A DNA stretch of 64,000 nt. It comes from CBDCUC01 sp965222485 (GTDB lineage Bacteria > Pseudomonadota > Alphaproteobacteria > Rhizobiales > Hyphomicrobiaceae). The position numbers and the translations under genes were made by a program. The stretch is from the NCBI GenBank assembly GCA_965222485.1, contig CBDCUC010000040.1:1550001-1614000 (forward strand). The letters are read 5' to 3'. Below the pieces are notes generated by a model. That model saw nothing but the letters and a program-made list of their open reading frames with translations. It made no database searches and was not told the DNA's origin. Position 1 is the first letter of the stretch; every line of letters begins with the position of its first letter. Of the stretch, positions 25,935 to 34,478 are shown one piece after another.

Positions 25935-27440
25935 ATGCAGCTTCAGTCTTTGATTGACGAGCAGATCAAACTGCAGACCAATGATGATGTGGCGGCAGTT
26001 TCGGTTGCCGGGTTGACTTCAGACAGCAGGCAGGTGGGACCGGGTTTTATCTTTGCCGCGTTGGCTGGTGCAAACACGGACGGCGTGCGGTTCGTGGGCG
26101 ATGCGGTTGCGCAGGGTGCGGCCGCTATATTGTGCAGTGATGATGCGGTGCTACCCGGCGATTTTGATATTCCCGTGCTGAGATCGCGTGAGCCGCGGCA
26201 GGCGCTGGCACTTATGGCTGCCCGCTTTTACGGCAGGCAACCGCAAACGGCCGTGGCTGTCACCGGAACCAGCGGCAAGACATCTGTTGTCGAGTTCACG
26301 CGCCAGATTTATGCAAGTTTGGGTAGGCGGGCCGCATCGCTTGGCACGATCGGATTGGTTAAACCCGATGGAGGGATTTACGGATCCCTGACGACACCCG
26401 ATCCCGTCAGCTTGCATGAGTCGCTTGCCGATCTTGCAGACGATGGTGTCACGCACATCGCGTTCGAAGCGTCATCGCACGGGCTTGACCAGTATCGTCT
26501 GGATGGTGTGCGGTTGACGGCCGGGGCCTTCACGAACCTTGGCCGTGATCACATGGACTATCACGCAACGGTTGAGAACTATTTCGCCGCCAAGATGAGG
26601 CTCTTTCTTGAACTTCTAAAACCAGGCCAGACCGCTGTCATTGATATGGATGACACGCGTAGCACGCAGGTGAAGGAGGTGGCTAAACATCTTGACGTTA
26701 TTACTGTCGGTAACAGTGGTGAAACCTTGCGACTGGTATCGGTGCACCGCGATGGGTTCCGTCAAAAGCTCGAAATAGAACACGAAGGGTGCAGTCATTC
26801 GGTGATGTTACCGTTGATCGGTGCCTACCAAGTGTCGAATGCACTTGTGGCTGCAGGATTGGCAATCGCGACCGGTGAAGTGCCGCGCGACGTGTTTGCG
26901 GCGTTGGAGACGCTTCAAGGCGTGAAAGGGCGGCTGGATATCGTTGGCGAGGCGAAGGGTGGCCTTGCCGTCGTCGACTATGCGCACAAACCGGAAGCAT
27001 TGGCCGCAGCGCTTGACGCCTTGCGTCCGTTTGTTAGCGGAAAACTCATTTGCGTTGTCGGATGCGGTGGCGACAGGGACAAAGGCAAGCGGCCTATCAT
27101 GGGGCAGATCGCGGTGGACAAATCGGATGTGGTATTTGTGACCGACGACAACCCGCGCAGTGAAGATGCCACGCTTATAAGGCTGGATATACTTTCTGGC
27201 GCGCTACCGGTTGCGGCTCAGAAGAGCGGCGGCCGTGATGTGGTGCGCGAGGTCGGCGACCGTGCCGCGGCGATCACCGAGGCCGTAGAGATGATGGGTG
27301 AAGGTGACGTTGTGCTGGTGGCGGGAAAGGGACACGAAACCGGTCAGATCATCCAAGATCGAGTCCTTCCCTTCAGCGATCATGAAGAAATACTTCGTGC
27401 GCTCGAACACGTGTCTCCCGCCGCGCAAGGAAGTAAGTGA
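25935..27440 (+). CDS. murE: UDP-MurNAc-tripeptide synthetase (meso-diaminopimelate adding)
   Basis: A 501-residue Mur ligase that adds the third residue of the stem peptide in the cytoplasm. The ATP-binding loop is GTSGKT (111-116), and the UDP-substrate and carbamylated-lysine regions (LTTPDP, EASSHGLDQYRL, NLGRDHMDYH) are intact. DNPR at 405-408 is the specificity motif for meso-diaminopimelate, so the organism makes DAP-type murein. GAGGT lies just upstream of ATG 25935. The following murF begins two bases after the stop, so they are coupled. Confidence 0.96.
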   Translation: MQLQSLIDEQIKLQTNDDVAAVSVAGLTSDSRQVGPGFIFAALAGANTDGVRFVGDAVAQGAAAILCSDDAVLPGDFDIPVLRSREPRQALALMAARFYGRQPQTAVAVTGTSGKTSVVEFTRQIYASLGRRAASLGTIGLVKPDGGIYGSLTTPDPVSLHESLADLADDGVTHIAFEASSHGLDQYRLDGVRLTAGAFTNLGRDHMDYHATVENYFAAKMRLFLELLKPGQTAVIDMDDTRSTQVKEVAKHLDVITVGNSGETLRLVSVHRDGFRQKLEIEHEGCSHSVMLPLIGAYQVSNALVAAGLAIATGEVPRDVFAALETLQGVKGRLDIVGEAKGGLAVVDYAHKPEALAAALDALRPFVSGKLICVVGCGGDRDKGKRPIMGQIAVDKSDVVFVTDDNPRSEDATLIRLDILSGALPVAAQKSGGRDVVREVGDRAAAITEAVEMMGEGDVVLVAGKGHETGQIIQDRVLPFSDHEEILRALEHVSPAAQGSK

Positions 27441-27441
27441 A

Positions 27442-28899
27442 ATGGCGAGTGCGCACGTTGGTTCCAACGCATCGGCTGCCGCAACCAGTCGGGCACCTCT
27501 GTGGTCGTGGGACGCTCTTCTTGCAGCCGTTGAGGGGCGTGCAGAGGGTGAGCCCACGTCTCACGTGACGGGTTTCTCAATCGACAGCCGCAGTAGTGGA
27601 GAGGGAGATGTTTTCGTTGCGCTCACCGACCGTCGCGACGGGCATGAGTTTGTCAGCGATGCATTCAAGGCAGGTGCGGCGGCTGCGATCGTGAATGAAA
27701 GTTACTTGCGCCAGCCTGAAGACGGGTTGCTTGTCCGCGTTGACGATCCTCTCAAGGCGCTGGAACGTATTGGTGTTGCAGCTCGTCAAAGGCTAAGCGA
27801 CACGGCACGGGTTTTTGCGGTTACGGGCAGTGTCGGCAAAACAGGCACAAAGGAGATGCTGCGGGCCTGTTGCCGGCGCCTGGGGTCGGCGCACGCACCT
27901 GAAAAGTCGTTTAACAACCATTGGGGTGTGCCACTGACATTGGCGCGTATGCCGCAGTCTACACAGTTCGGCATTTTTGAGATCGGCATGAACCATGCTG
28001 GTGAGATTACGCCACTGACAAAGATGGTTCGGCCTCATATCGCGATCGTAACAACGGTGGAGCCGGTGCATCTTGAGTTCTTTGCCTCAGTGGAGGCGAT
28101 CGCTGACGCAAAGGCTGAGATTTTTACTGGGTTGGTTGCGGGCGGTACGGCAATTCTCAATCGGGATAATGCGCATTTCGAACGCTTGTCGGAAAAGGCG
28201 AAGCAGGCAGGCGCCCGCACTTTAAGTTTTGGCTCGGATATGCAGTCCGACGGGCGTCTATTGGAGTGTGCCCTTGCGCCTACACATAGTGATGTGACGG
28301 CAATGGTTGGTGGGCGCACGTTATCTTACTCGGTGGGTATGCCGGGGCGTCACATTGTGCAGAATTCTCTTGGCGTGATGACGGCGCTTGATGCGGCCGG
28401 TGTCGATGTGGAGCGAGCACTAGGCGGATTGGCGGAGCTGGTGCCAGCGGAAGGGCGAGGCGTGCGCCGCACACTAAGTGTGCCGGGTGGCGAAATTCTC
28501 TTGATTGATGAGAGCTACAACGCTAACCCGGCTTCCATGCGCTCTGCCCTTTTGACGTTGACACATATAGCCAGGGGTAAGTTTCCGCGACGTATAGCGG
28601 TTCTCGGGGATATGCTGGAATTGGGTGAAAAATCGCAGGCGTTGCATCAAGGTCTCAAGCAGACAATCGATGACGCCGGCGTCGATCTGTTGTTTGCATG
28701 TGGCCCAAACATGGCCTACCTCTTCAGGTCTGTAGAGGAGGAACGCCGGGGGGCGTGGGCTGAAGCGTCTGAGGGATTGACTTCGGAGTTGGTCGATTGC
28801 GTGCGTGCCGGCGATGTCGTCGTTGTTAAGGGTTCGCTTGGCTCCGCCATGGCGCCGGTTGCGCGGGCATTGGAGGCAAAGTTTTCCAAAGTAGATTGA
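27442..28899 (+). CDS. murF: UDP-MurNAc-tripeptide--D-Ala-D-Ala ligase
   Basis: A 485-residue Mur ligase that attaches D-Ala-D-Ala to complete the pentapeptide. The domains are an N-terminal UDP-binding part (TGFSIDSRSSGEGDVFVAL), an ATPase loop GSVGKTGTKEM, FNNHWGVPLTLARM, FEIGMNHAGEI and the C-terminal Rossmann part (DESYNANPASMRSAL, AVLGDMLELGEKS). The open frame extends back to 27298 inside murE, but ATG 27442 is the real start because AAGGAAGT precedes it and homology begins there. It uses the D-Ala-D-Ala made by Ddl, encoded further downstream. Confidence 0.96.
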   Translation: MASAHVGSNASAAATSRAPLWSWDALLAAVEGRAEGEPTSHVTGFSIDSRSSGEGDVFVALTDRRDGHEFVSDAFKAGAAAAIVNESYLRQPEDGLLVRVDDPLKALERIGVAARQRLSDTARVFAVTGSVGKTGTKEMLRACCRRLGSAHAPEKSFNNHWGVPLTLARMPQSTQFGIFEIGMNHAGEITPLTKMVRPHIAIVTTVEPVHLEFFASVEAIADAKAEIFTGLVAGGTAILNRDNAHFERLSEKAKQAGARTLSFGSDMQSDGRLLECALAPTHSDVTAMVGGRTLSYSVGMPGRHIVQNSLGVMTALDAAGVDVERALGGLAELVPAEGRGVRRTLSVPGGEILLIDESYNANPASMRSALLTLTHIARGKFPRRIAVLGDMLELGEKSQALHQGLKQTIDDAGVDLLFACGPNMAYLFRSVEEERRGAWAEASEGLTSELVDCVRAGDVVVVKGSLGSAMAPVARALEAKFSKVD

Positions 28900-28994
28900 G
28901 CGTCTTTTGCCCAACCGCTAGAACCCAACTACTGCCCGGAAAGATATCTTTTTTGGGCGCATGCCTGCAAATTAGGGGTATAGGAGGCGTGTCC

Positions 28995-29093
28995 ATGGCG
29001 CAGCGTGGTTTGCCGATGACTGGTGAGGACGGGTGTCCTGTCAACCATAGCTGGGCTGTTGCGGCCGGAGGGGTGCCAGTCAATGCTCTATGA
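28995..29093 (+). CDS. 32-residue upstream ORF overlapping the mraY start
   Basis: A 32-codon frame in the murF-mraY gap. AGGAGG (28982-28987) lies seven bases before ATG 28995, the strongest Shine-Dalgarno in the neighbourhood. The frame ends at TGA 29091-29093, eleven bases inside mraY, so ribosomes finishing it could reinitiate at mraY. The peptide (MAQRGLPMTGEDGCPVN...) resembles no family and has no signal peptide or helix. It may be a coupling or leader ORF rather than a functional protein. Expression is unproven. Confidence 0.4.
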   Translation: MAQRGLPMTGEDGCPVNHSWAVAAGGVPVNAL

Positions 29094-30165
29094 GTTGGTG
29101 AACTTCAGCGACCAAATCGGTCCGTTGAACGTTTTCAAATATATTACGTTCCGGACTGGGGGGGCAATTTTTACTGCGCTCTTGTTCGTGATGCTGTTCG
29201 GCCCGGGAATTATCGATTTGTTGCGGATCAAGCAAGGCAAGGGACAGCCGATCCGCGATGACGGTCCGCAAAGCCATCTGGCCAAAGTGGGAACGCCGAC
29301 GATGGGCGGGCTCATGATTTTGCTAGGTGTCACGGTCGCCACGCTTTTGTGGAGCAATTTGTCAAATGCCTATGTGTGGGTCGTGCTCGGTGTGACCCTG
29401 GCGTTTGGTGGCATCGGTTTTTATGACGATTACCTCAAGGTGACCAAGCGTACCTCTGACGGATTTTCCAGCCGGCTGCGGTTTATGGCGGAGTTGGCGG
29501 TGGCAGCGTTCGCTACGTATGCGATTGTGCAACTGTCTGTGCCTGAATTTGCGACCGTACTCACTTTGCCGTTTTTCAAGAACGTACTGATCGACCTCGG
29601 ACCCTACTTTATTCTTTTCGGGCTTATCGTCATTGCGGGCGCGGGAAATTCGGTCAATCTGACGGATGGATTGGACGGATTGGCAATTGTGCCGGTGATG
29701 ATTGCAGCCGCGACGTTCGGATTTATCGCCTATGTCAGCGGGCGTGCTGACTTTGCGCGCTATCTGCAAATTCATTACGTGCCTGGAACGGGTGAGCTTG
29801 CCATCGTTTGCGGAGCCTTGATCGGGGCGGGTCTCGGGTTCTTGTGGTTCAATGCGCCGCCGGCCATGATTTTCATGGGGGATACGGGCTCATTGGCGCT
29901 TGGCGGTGCGCTTGGATCAATAGCGGTTGCGACAAAGCATGAAATTGTTTTGGCAATCGTTGGCGGCCTGTTCGTTCTGGAAACGCTCTCGGTGATAATC
30001 CAAGTTGTCTCGTTCAAGTTGACAGGAAAGCGGGTGTTTCGAATGGCGCCGCTGCACCATCACTATGAACAAAAGGGGTGGAAAGAATCGACGGTTGTGG
30101 TGCGGTTCTGGATTATATCGGTTGTTCTTGCTCTTGTCGGTCTGGCAACACTGAAGTTGCGTTAA
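29083..30165 (+). CDS. mraY: Phospho-MurNAc-pentapeptide translocase MraY
   Basis: A 360-residue polytopic enzyme of the inner membrane that transfers phospho-MurNAc-pentapeptide to undecaprenyl phosphate, giving lipid I. About ten transmembrane helices are present. Catalytic segments are intact: GTPTMGG, FYDDYLK (aspartate pair), NLTDGLDGLA, MGDTGSLALGG and the histidine motif RMAPLHHHYEQKGW. The frame is open from 29023, but ATG 29083 is supported by GGAGGGG nine bases upstream and by the family N-terminus MLYELV. A short ORF overlaps its start. Confidence 0.96.
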   Translation: MLYELVNFSDQIGPLNVFKYITFRTGGAIFTALLFVMLFGPGIIDLLRIKQGKGQPIRDDGPQSHLAKVGTPTMGGLMILLGVTVATLLWSNLSNAYVWVVLGVTLAFGGIGFYDDYLKVTKRTSDGFSSRLRFMAELAVAAFATYAIVQLSVPEFATVLTLPFFKNVLIDLGPYFILFGLIVIAGAGNSVNLTDGLDGLAIVPVMIAAATFGFIAYVSGRADFARYLQIHYVPGTGELAIVCGALIGAGLGFLWFNAPPAMIFMGDTGSLALGGALGSIAVATKHEIVLAIVGGLFVLETLSVIIQVVSFKLTGKRVFRMAPLHHHYEQKGWKESTVVVRFWIISVVLALVGLATLKLR

Positions 30166-30191
30166 CATCAGAAGCCACGTTGAGTGCAGTG

Positions 30192-30241
30192 GGCGGGTGG
30201 CCTTGTGCGCGTCAGGTTCTCAACTCAAACCCGCCAAGGCC
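30192..30241 (+). repeat. Interleaved inverted repeats between mraY and murD
   Basis: GGCGGGT (30192-30198) pairs with ACCCGCC (30229-30235), and GGCCTT (30199-30204) pairs with AAGGCC (30236-30241). The order is A-B-A'-B', so the two stems interleave: they would form either a pseudoknot or alternative hairpins in the 135-base mraY-murD leader. Chance cannot be excluded in GC-rich DNA. Confidence 0.4.
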
Positions 30242-30300
30242 GTTCGTTTTTCCAAACTCGCGCCGCCAATCGCCCTCATGACTTTGCTCGGCCTGCTATC

Positions 30301-31836
30301 ATGATTGAATTGACATGTTTTTCAGGACGCACGGTTGCCGTCTTCGGGCTCGGGGGATCCGGAATCGCCTGTCTGCGCTCGCTTGTCACAGGTGGGGCAC
30401 ATGTTGTGGCCTGGGACGACAATGAGGTTGCGCGCGAAAACGCCCGATCCGTCGAAGGTGTCGAGGTTACCGACCTTGCCAAAGCGGATTGGAGCAAATT
30501 CGATGCCCTGGTGTTGGCGCCGGGTGTTCCGCTAACGCATCCGGTTCCGCATTGGTCAGTAGAGCGCGCCCGCGATGCTGGCGTTGAGATTATTGGCGAT
30601 GTCGAATTGTTCTTTCGTCAGCGTGCGCTTGATTGCCCCAATGCACCAATCATTGCCATCACGGGGACCAACGGCAAATCGACGACAACGGCGCTGGTTG
30701 CGCATCTGCTCGAAGCGTTGGGGCTTGACGTTTCCATGGGAGGCAACATCGGCACGGCGATCCTTTCGCTGGATCACCCATCGCGAACATGCGTACATGT
30801 TGTGGAGCTGTCCTCTTATCAGATTGACTTGACGCCCTCGTTGTCATCGAGCGTCGGGGTGCTGCTGAACGTAAGTCCGGACCATCTTGACAGACATGGG
30901 AGTATGGAACGCTATGCCGCCGTGAAGGAGCGGTTGGTCGGCGCTGCTAAACGCGCTTGCGTTGGTGTTGACGATGCGTTGACGGGAGCAATTGCGGAAC
31001 GCCTTATTGTAGATCGATCAGGCCCTGACAGCGATACCGTTTTGACGTTCACCGTCGGCAAAGGCCGGGCCATCGTACCGAGCTTTTATGCCATTGGACG
31101 ATCATTGTTTATGCATGAGCGCCAAGGCTCACACGCATCCAGCCGGCAGATCGCAACACTTGACGGTATCGGCAGTTTGCGCGGCCGCCACAATGTGCAA
31201 AACGCGCTTGCGGCGCTGGCTTGTATCAAGGCCTTGCAGGATGAGGTCGATACGCAGCACGGGCGCTCGGAATCTGACCGTATCCTCAAGGGGGCTGCGT
31301 TCTGGGACGACGAAGGATTGCAGGCGGGGCTTCGCTCGTTCCCCGGTCTTGCACACAGGATGGAAGAAGTCGGGTGGCTTGGCCGTGTTCTTTTCGTAAA
31401 TGACTCAAAGGCGACAAATGCAGATTCCGCGGCCAAGGCACTGGATGCCTGGCAAGAGGGCATATTCTGGATAGCGGGGGGACAGGCCAAGGCTGGAGGT
31501 ATTGCCAGCCTAGAAGGGTATTTTGACAGGATTGAAAAGGCATACCTAATCGGGGATGCAGCGGAAGCCTTTTCGCAATCGCTTGCTGGACGCGTTGAAA
31601 ATGTGGTGTGCGGCGATCTTAAAACAGCAGTTGCGCGAGCGGCTGGAGATGCCAGTTTAAGCACTGCGTCCGAACCAGTTGTTTTGCTGTCGCCGGCGTG
31701 TGCATCCTTTGATCAATTCGCAAACTTCGAGGTGCGCGGTGAAGCTTTTCGTTCGGCGGTCGAAACACTCCGCTCAGTTGAGCAGGCAGCCGGTGAACTT
31801 ACGGACCAACGCGGGGAAGGGCAAAAGGGTTCATGA
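30301..31836 (+). CDS. murD: UDP-MurNAc-L-alanine--D-glutamate ligase
   Basis: A 511-residue Mur ligase that adds D-glutamate to UDP-MurNAc-Ala. The N-terminal Rossmann start is VAVFGLGGSGIACLRSL, the ATP loop is GTNGKSTTTALV, then ELSSYQIDLT, LNVSPDHLDRH and the C-terminal VNDSKATNADS and LLSPACASFDQF. It is about 40 residues longer than many homologues, mainly through loops and a charged tail. ATG 30301 matches the family N-terminus (MIELTCFSGRTVAVFG) although no clear Shine-Dalgarno is seen; the frame is open from 30184. Its end overlaps ftsW by four bases (ATGA). Confidence 0.95.
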   Translation: MIELTCFSGRTVAVFGLGGSGIACLRSLVTGGAHVVAWDDNEVARENARSVEGVEVTDLAKADWSKFDALVLAPGVPLTHPVPHWSVERARDAGVEIIGDVELFFRQRALDCPNAPIIAITGTNGKSTTTALVAHLLEALGLDVSMGGNIGTAILSLDHPSRTCVHVVELSSYQIDLTPSLSSSVGVLLNVSPDHLDRHGSMERYAAVKERLVGAAKRACVGVDDALTGAIAERLIVDRSGPDSDTVLTFTVGKGRAIVPSFYAIGRSLFMHERQGSHASSRQIATLDGIGSLRGRHNVQNALAALACIKALQDEVDTQHGRSESDRILKGAAFWDDEGLQAGLRSFPGLAHRMEEVGWLGRVLFVNDSKATNADSAAKALDAWQEGIFWIAGGQAKAGGIASLEGYFDRIEKAYLIGDAAEAFSQSLAGRVENVVCGDLKTAVARAAGDASLSTASEPVVLLSPACASFDQFANFEVRGEAFRSAVETLRSVEQAAGELTDQRGEGQKGS

Positions 31837-32960
31837 CGGTATCGCGCGCCGATCGCGGCCCGCTGGCGACATGGTGGTTCACCGTCGATCATTTGCTGGT
31901 AGCGGCGGTGGGGTGCCTGGTTTTTGCAGGCCTCGTTCTATCGATGGCTGCAAGTCCTTCGGTGGCGCTTAGCAACGGCTGGCCGACGTTCTATTTCGTG
32001 CAGCGCCATGCGGTCTTTGCTGTCGTTGGTACGGCTGTCATGATTGCGGTGTCATTGCTGTCGCCGCGACTGGTGCGCCGGCTTGCCGCCGTGATGCTGG
32101 TCCTTTCGCTGGCCGCTATGGTGTTTGTGCTCATTGCCTCTCCGGAAATTAACGGCGCGCAACGCTGGTTGTTCGTATCGGGATATTCGTTGCAACCCTC
32201 CGAGTTTGCAAAGCCCGCCTTTATTGTTTTGCTGGCGTGGCTGTTTGCCGAGGCGGGCAGGCGTCGCGATGTGCCGGCGTTGACAATAGCTGCCGTGTTG
32301 AGTGTCACATTCGTATCGTTGCTGGTTCTGCAGCCGGACATCGGGCAAGTGGTGCTCGTGGGTGTTGCGGGCGTTGCCCTTTATGTGTTGGCCGGGCTGC
32401 CATTGATGGGAGTGGGCATTCTGGGTGCAATTGCTGTCGCAGGGTTGGCTGGCGCCTATATAACGTTTGAGCATGTCCGCAATCGATTCGAGCGATTTTT
32501 TGTGGCGTTGCCCGACAAGAACTCGCAGGAGGCGCGCGCCTACCAATCCTTCATCGAGGGTGGCTTCTTTGGCCGCGGGCCTGGTGAAGGAACAATAAAA
32601 ACGCGTCTGCCTGATGCGCATACAGATTTTATTCTTGCAGTGGTGGCGGAGGAATATGGCGTGATTGCTTGCCTGTTACTCCTGATTGTTTTTGCCGCTA
32701 TTGTACTGCGTGCGCTCATTCGTGCCGTCAAAGAACCTAATGATGCAATTAGGCTGGGGATTCAGGGTCTGGCTCTGTTGTTTGGTTTGCAAGTCTTGAT
32801 CAACATGGGGGTGAATGTAGGTCTGCTGCCTGCCAAGGGTATGACATTGCCGTTTATCTCCGCTGGGGGATCTTCAATGCTTGCCATTTCCGTGACCGTG
32901 GGCATGTTGCTGGCGCTGACACGGCGCCGTGCCGGAGACGCGGCCAATACTCCGGTTTGA
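31833..32960 (+). CDS. ftsW: Septal peptidoglycan polymerase FtsW (SEDS family)
   Basis: A 375-residue integral membrane glycosyltransferase that polymerises lipid II at the septum together with FtsI. Around ten transmembrane helices are visible. Family signatures include NGAQRWLFVSGYSLQPSEFAKPA, the large periplasmic loop with SQEARAYQSFIEGGFFGRGPGEG, LPDAHTDFILAVVAEEYG, and NMGVNVGLLPAKGMTLPFISAGGSSM. The ATGA overlap with murD indicates coupling. Full length. Confidence 0.96.
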   Translation: MTVSRADRGPLATWWFTVDHLLVAAVGCLVFAGLVLSMAASPSVALSNGWPTFYFVQRHAVFAVVGTAVMIAVSLLSPRLVRRLAAVMLVLSLAAMVFVLIASPEINGAQRWLFVSGYSLQPSEFAKPAFIVLLAWLFAEAGRRRDVPALTIAAVLSVTFVSLLVLQPDIGQVVLVGVAGVALYVLAGLPLMGVGILGAIAVAGLAGAYITFEHVRNRFERFFVALPDKNSQEARAYQSFIEGGFFGRGPGEGTIKTRLPDAHTDFILAVVAEEYGVIACLLLLIVFAAIVLRALIRAVKEPNDAIRLGIQGLALLFGLQVLINMGVNVGLLPAKGMTLPFISAGGSSMLAISVTVGMLLALTRRRAGDAANTPV

Positions 32961-33032
32961 TATTTGTCAGTCTCCACCAGCAGTGGCTGACGCGTCTAAC
33001 TCGTCACACGTTCAACAGGCAAGGAACAAAGA

Positions 33033-34142
33033 ATGAGCGCGCCGAAGGTAGCAATGTTGGCGGCCGGTGGATCGGGGGGGCATTTGTTTCCCGCGTTTGC
33101 CTTGGCGGAAGAATTGGGCCGGCGTGGTGTCATCGTTGATCTGGTTACCGATACACGTGGCGACAAATACGGTAGCGGATTTCCAGCGCGCCAAATCCAC
33201 CAAGTCGCGTCAGCCACAATAAAGGGTAAGGCTCCACATGAGGTGGCCAAAACCGTGTGGGCGTTGTCGCGAGGGTTGGCCGCAGCGGTCAAGCTTATGC
33301 GAGAGGTGCGCCCCAATGTCGTGATTGGCTTTGGCGGCTATCCGACATTTCCGCCGTTGATGGCGGCACGCTTGAGTAATATTCCGACGATTATCCATGA
33401 GCAGAATGCCGTTCTCGGTCGTGCCAATCGAATGCTTGCCGGGCGCGTCGATGCGATCGCAGCCTCCTTTGTCGTCACGAAATTTATTGATGAGGCGATG
33501 CAGAAGAAGACGACGTTGACGGGCAATCCGGTTCGTGAGGTGGTCCTGCAAGCCTCGCAGCACCCTTATTGGCCGCCCACATCCGGCGCGCGGATAAATC
33601 TGCTTGTTTTTGGTGGCAGTCAGGGCGCCCGCTTTTTCTCAGATGTCGTGCCTCCGGCGCTGGCGCTGCTGCCCGATGGCCTTAGGTCGAGACTAAATGT
33701 TGTTCAGCAAGCTCGGGAAGAGGACTTGGAGCGCGTCAAAGCCGCCTACAGAGAAAGCGGAATTGTTGCGGACATCGCCACATTCTTTCAGAATTTGCCA
33801 GGTCTTATGTCGGAATCGCACTTGGTTATCGCGCGAGCAGGGGCATCGACAATTGCGGAGCTGACCGTAATCGGCCGGCCCTCCATCCTCGTGCCATTGC
33901 CTCATTCTATTGATAACGACCAATTGGAGAACGCAACGCGATTTGCCGAAACCGGGGGCGCGCTTTGTATCGAACAAAAGGATCTAACGCCTGAAGTCCT
34001 GGCAGAGGAACTGTATGGGTTGTTCAGCAACCCCGATATTTTGAGTGAGGCGCATGTGCGGGCCAAGGATCAAGGCCGTGGCGATGCGGTTGAGCGGCTG
34101 GCTGAATTGGCCGAACAGCTAATGGCGAATGCCAAGACGTGA
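33033..34142 (+). CDS. murG: UDP-GlcNAc--lipid I N-acetylglucosaminyltransferase
   Basis: A 369-residue peripheral membrane GT-B glycosyltransferase that converts lipid I to lipid II. The N-terminal glycine loop is AAGGSGGHLFPAFALAEEL, the second is GFGGYPTFPP, then IIHEQNAVLGRANR and VFGGSQGARFFSD. The C-terminal donor site reads RAGASTIAELTVIGRPSILVPLP. AAGGA lies seven bases before ATG 33033. It follows ftsW after 72 bases and is followed by a 336-base gap. Confidence 0.96.
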   Translation: MSAPKVAMLAAGGSGGHLFPAFALAEELGRRGVIVDLVTDTRGDKYGSGFPARQIHQVASATIKGKAPHEVAKTVWALSRGLAAAVKLMREVRPNVVIGFGGYPTFPPLMAARLSNIPTIIHEQNAVLGRANRMLAGRVDAIAASFVVTKFIDEAMQKKTTLTGNPVREVVLQASQHPYWPPTSGARINLLVFGGSQGARFFSDVVPPALALLPDGLRSRLNVVQQAREEDLERVKAAYRESGIVADIATFFQNLPGLMSESHLVIARAGASTIAELTVIGRPSILVPLPHSIDNDQLENATRFAETGGALCIEQKDLTPEVLAEELYGLFSNPDILSEAHVRAKDQGRGDAVERLAELAEQLMANAKT

Positions 34143-34478
34143 TGCTGGGGGAACGGTTTCGTCAGCTGGTATAAGCAACAAGAGGCAGTGAGGGATCGGT
34201 CGGTGCCGCAATAGAAAGCAATGGTCGGACCTTTTTTGGGCGCCTTGGGGTGTCTTAGCTTCGCGAATCATGTGCCCTCTAGCTAATGTGGTTTCTGAAT
34301 TCCGCTGAGGGATACGGGGACGATACCCTAGACGGGACAGGAAGCCGTTAGGCGCGGATTGGCGTCAGCCGCCTGCTGTTTTCGGCACTTTCTTTAAACG
34401 CTGGTGACAGCGGCAAAAAACCGGGACATTCGGAGCAGAAAACTCCGCTGGATCAAAACGACGAGGGTTAGACGTTCA
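34143..34478. other. Gap between murG and murC
   Basis: A 336-base stretch without a convincing gene. TTTTTT occurs at 34232-34237 after a very small GGTC-ACC stem, which is too weak to call a terminator. The gap is long enough for an internal promoter for the murC-murB-ddl-ftsQ block, but I cannot point to a reliable -35/-10 pair. Confidence 0.4.

Noticed and set aside
27298..27441. Upstream extension of murF inside murE
   Set aside because: The extra 48 residues are unlike any Mur ligase N-terminus, and a ribosome site precedes ATG 27442.
34225..34240. T-tract after murG as a terminator
   Set aside because: The preceding stem is only about three base pairs.
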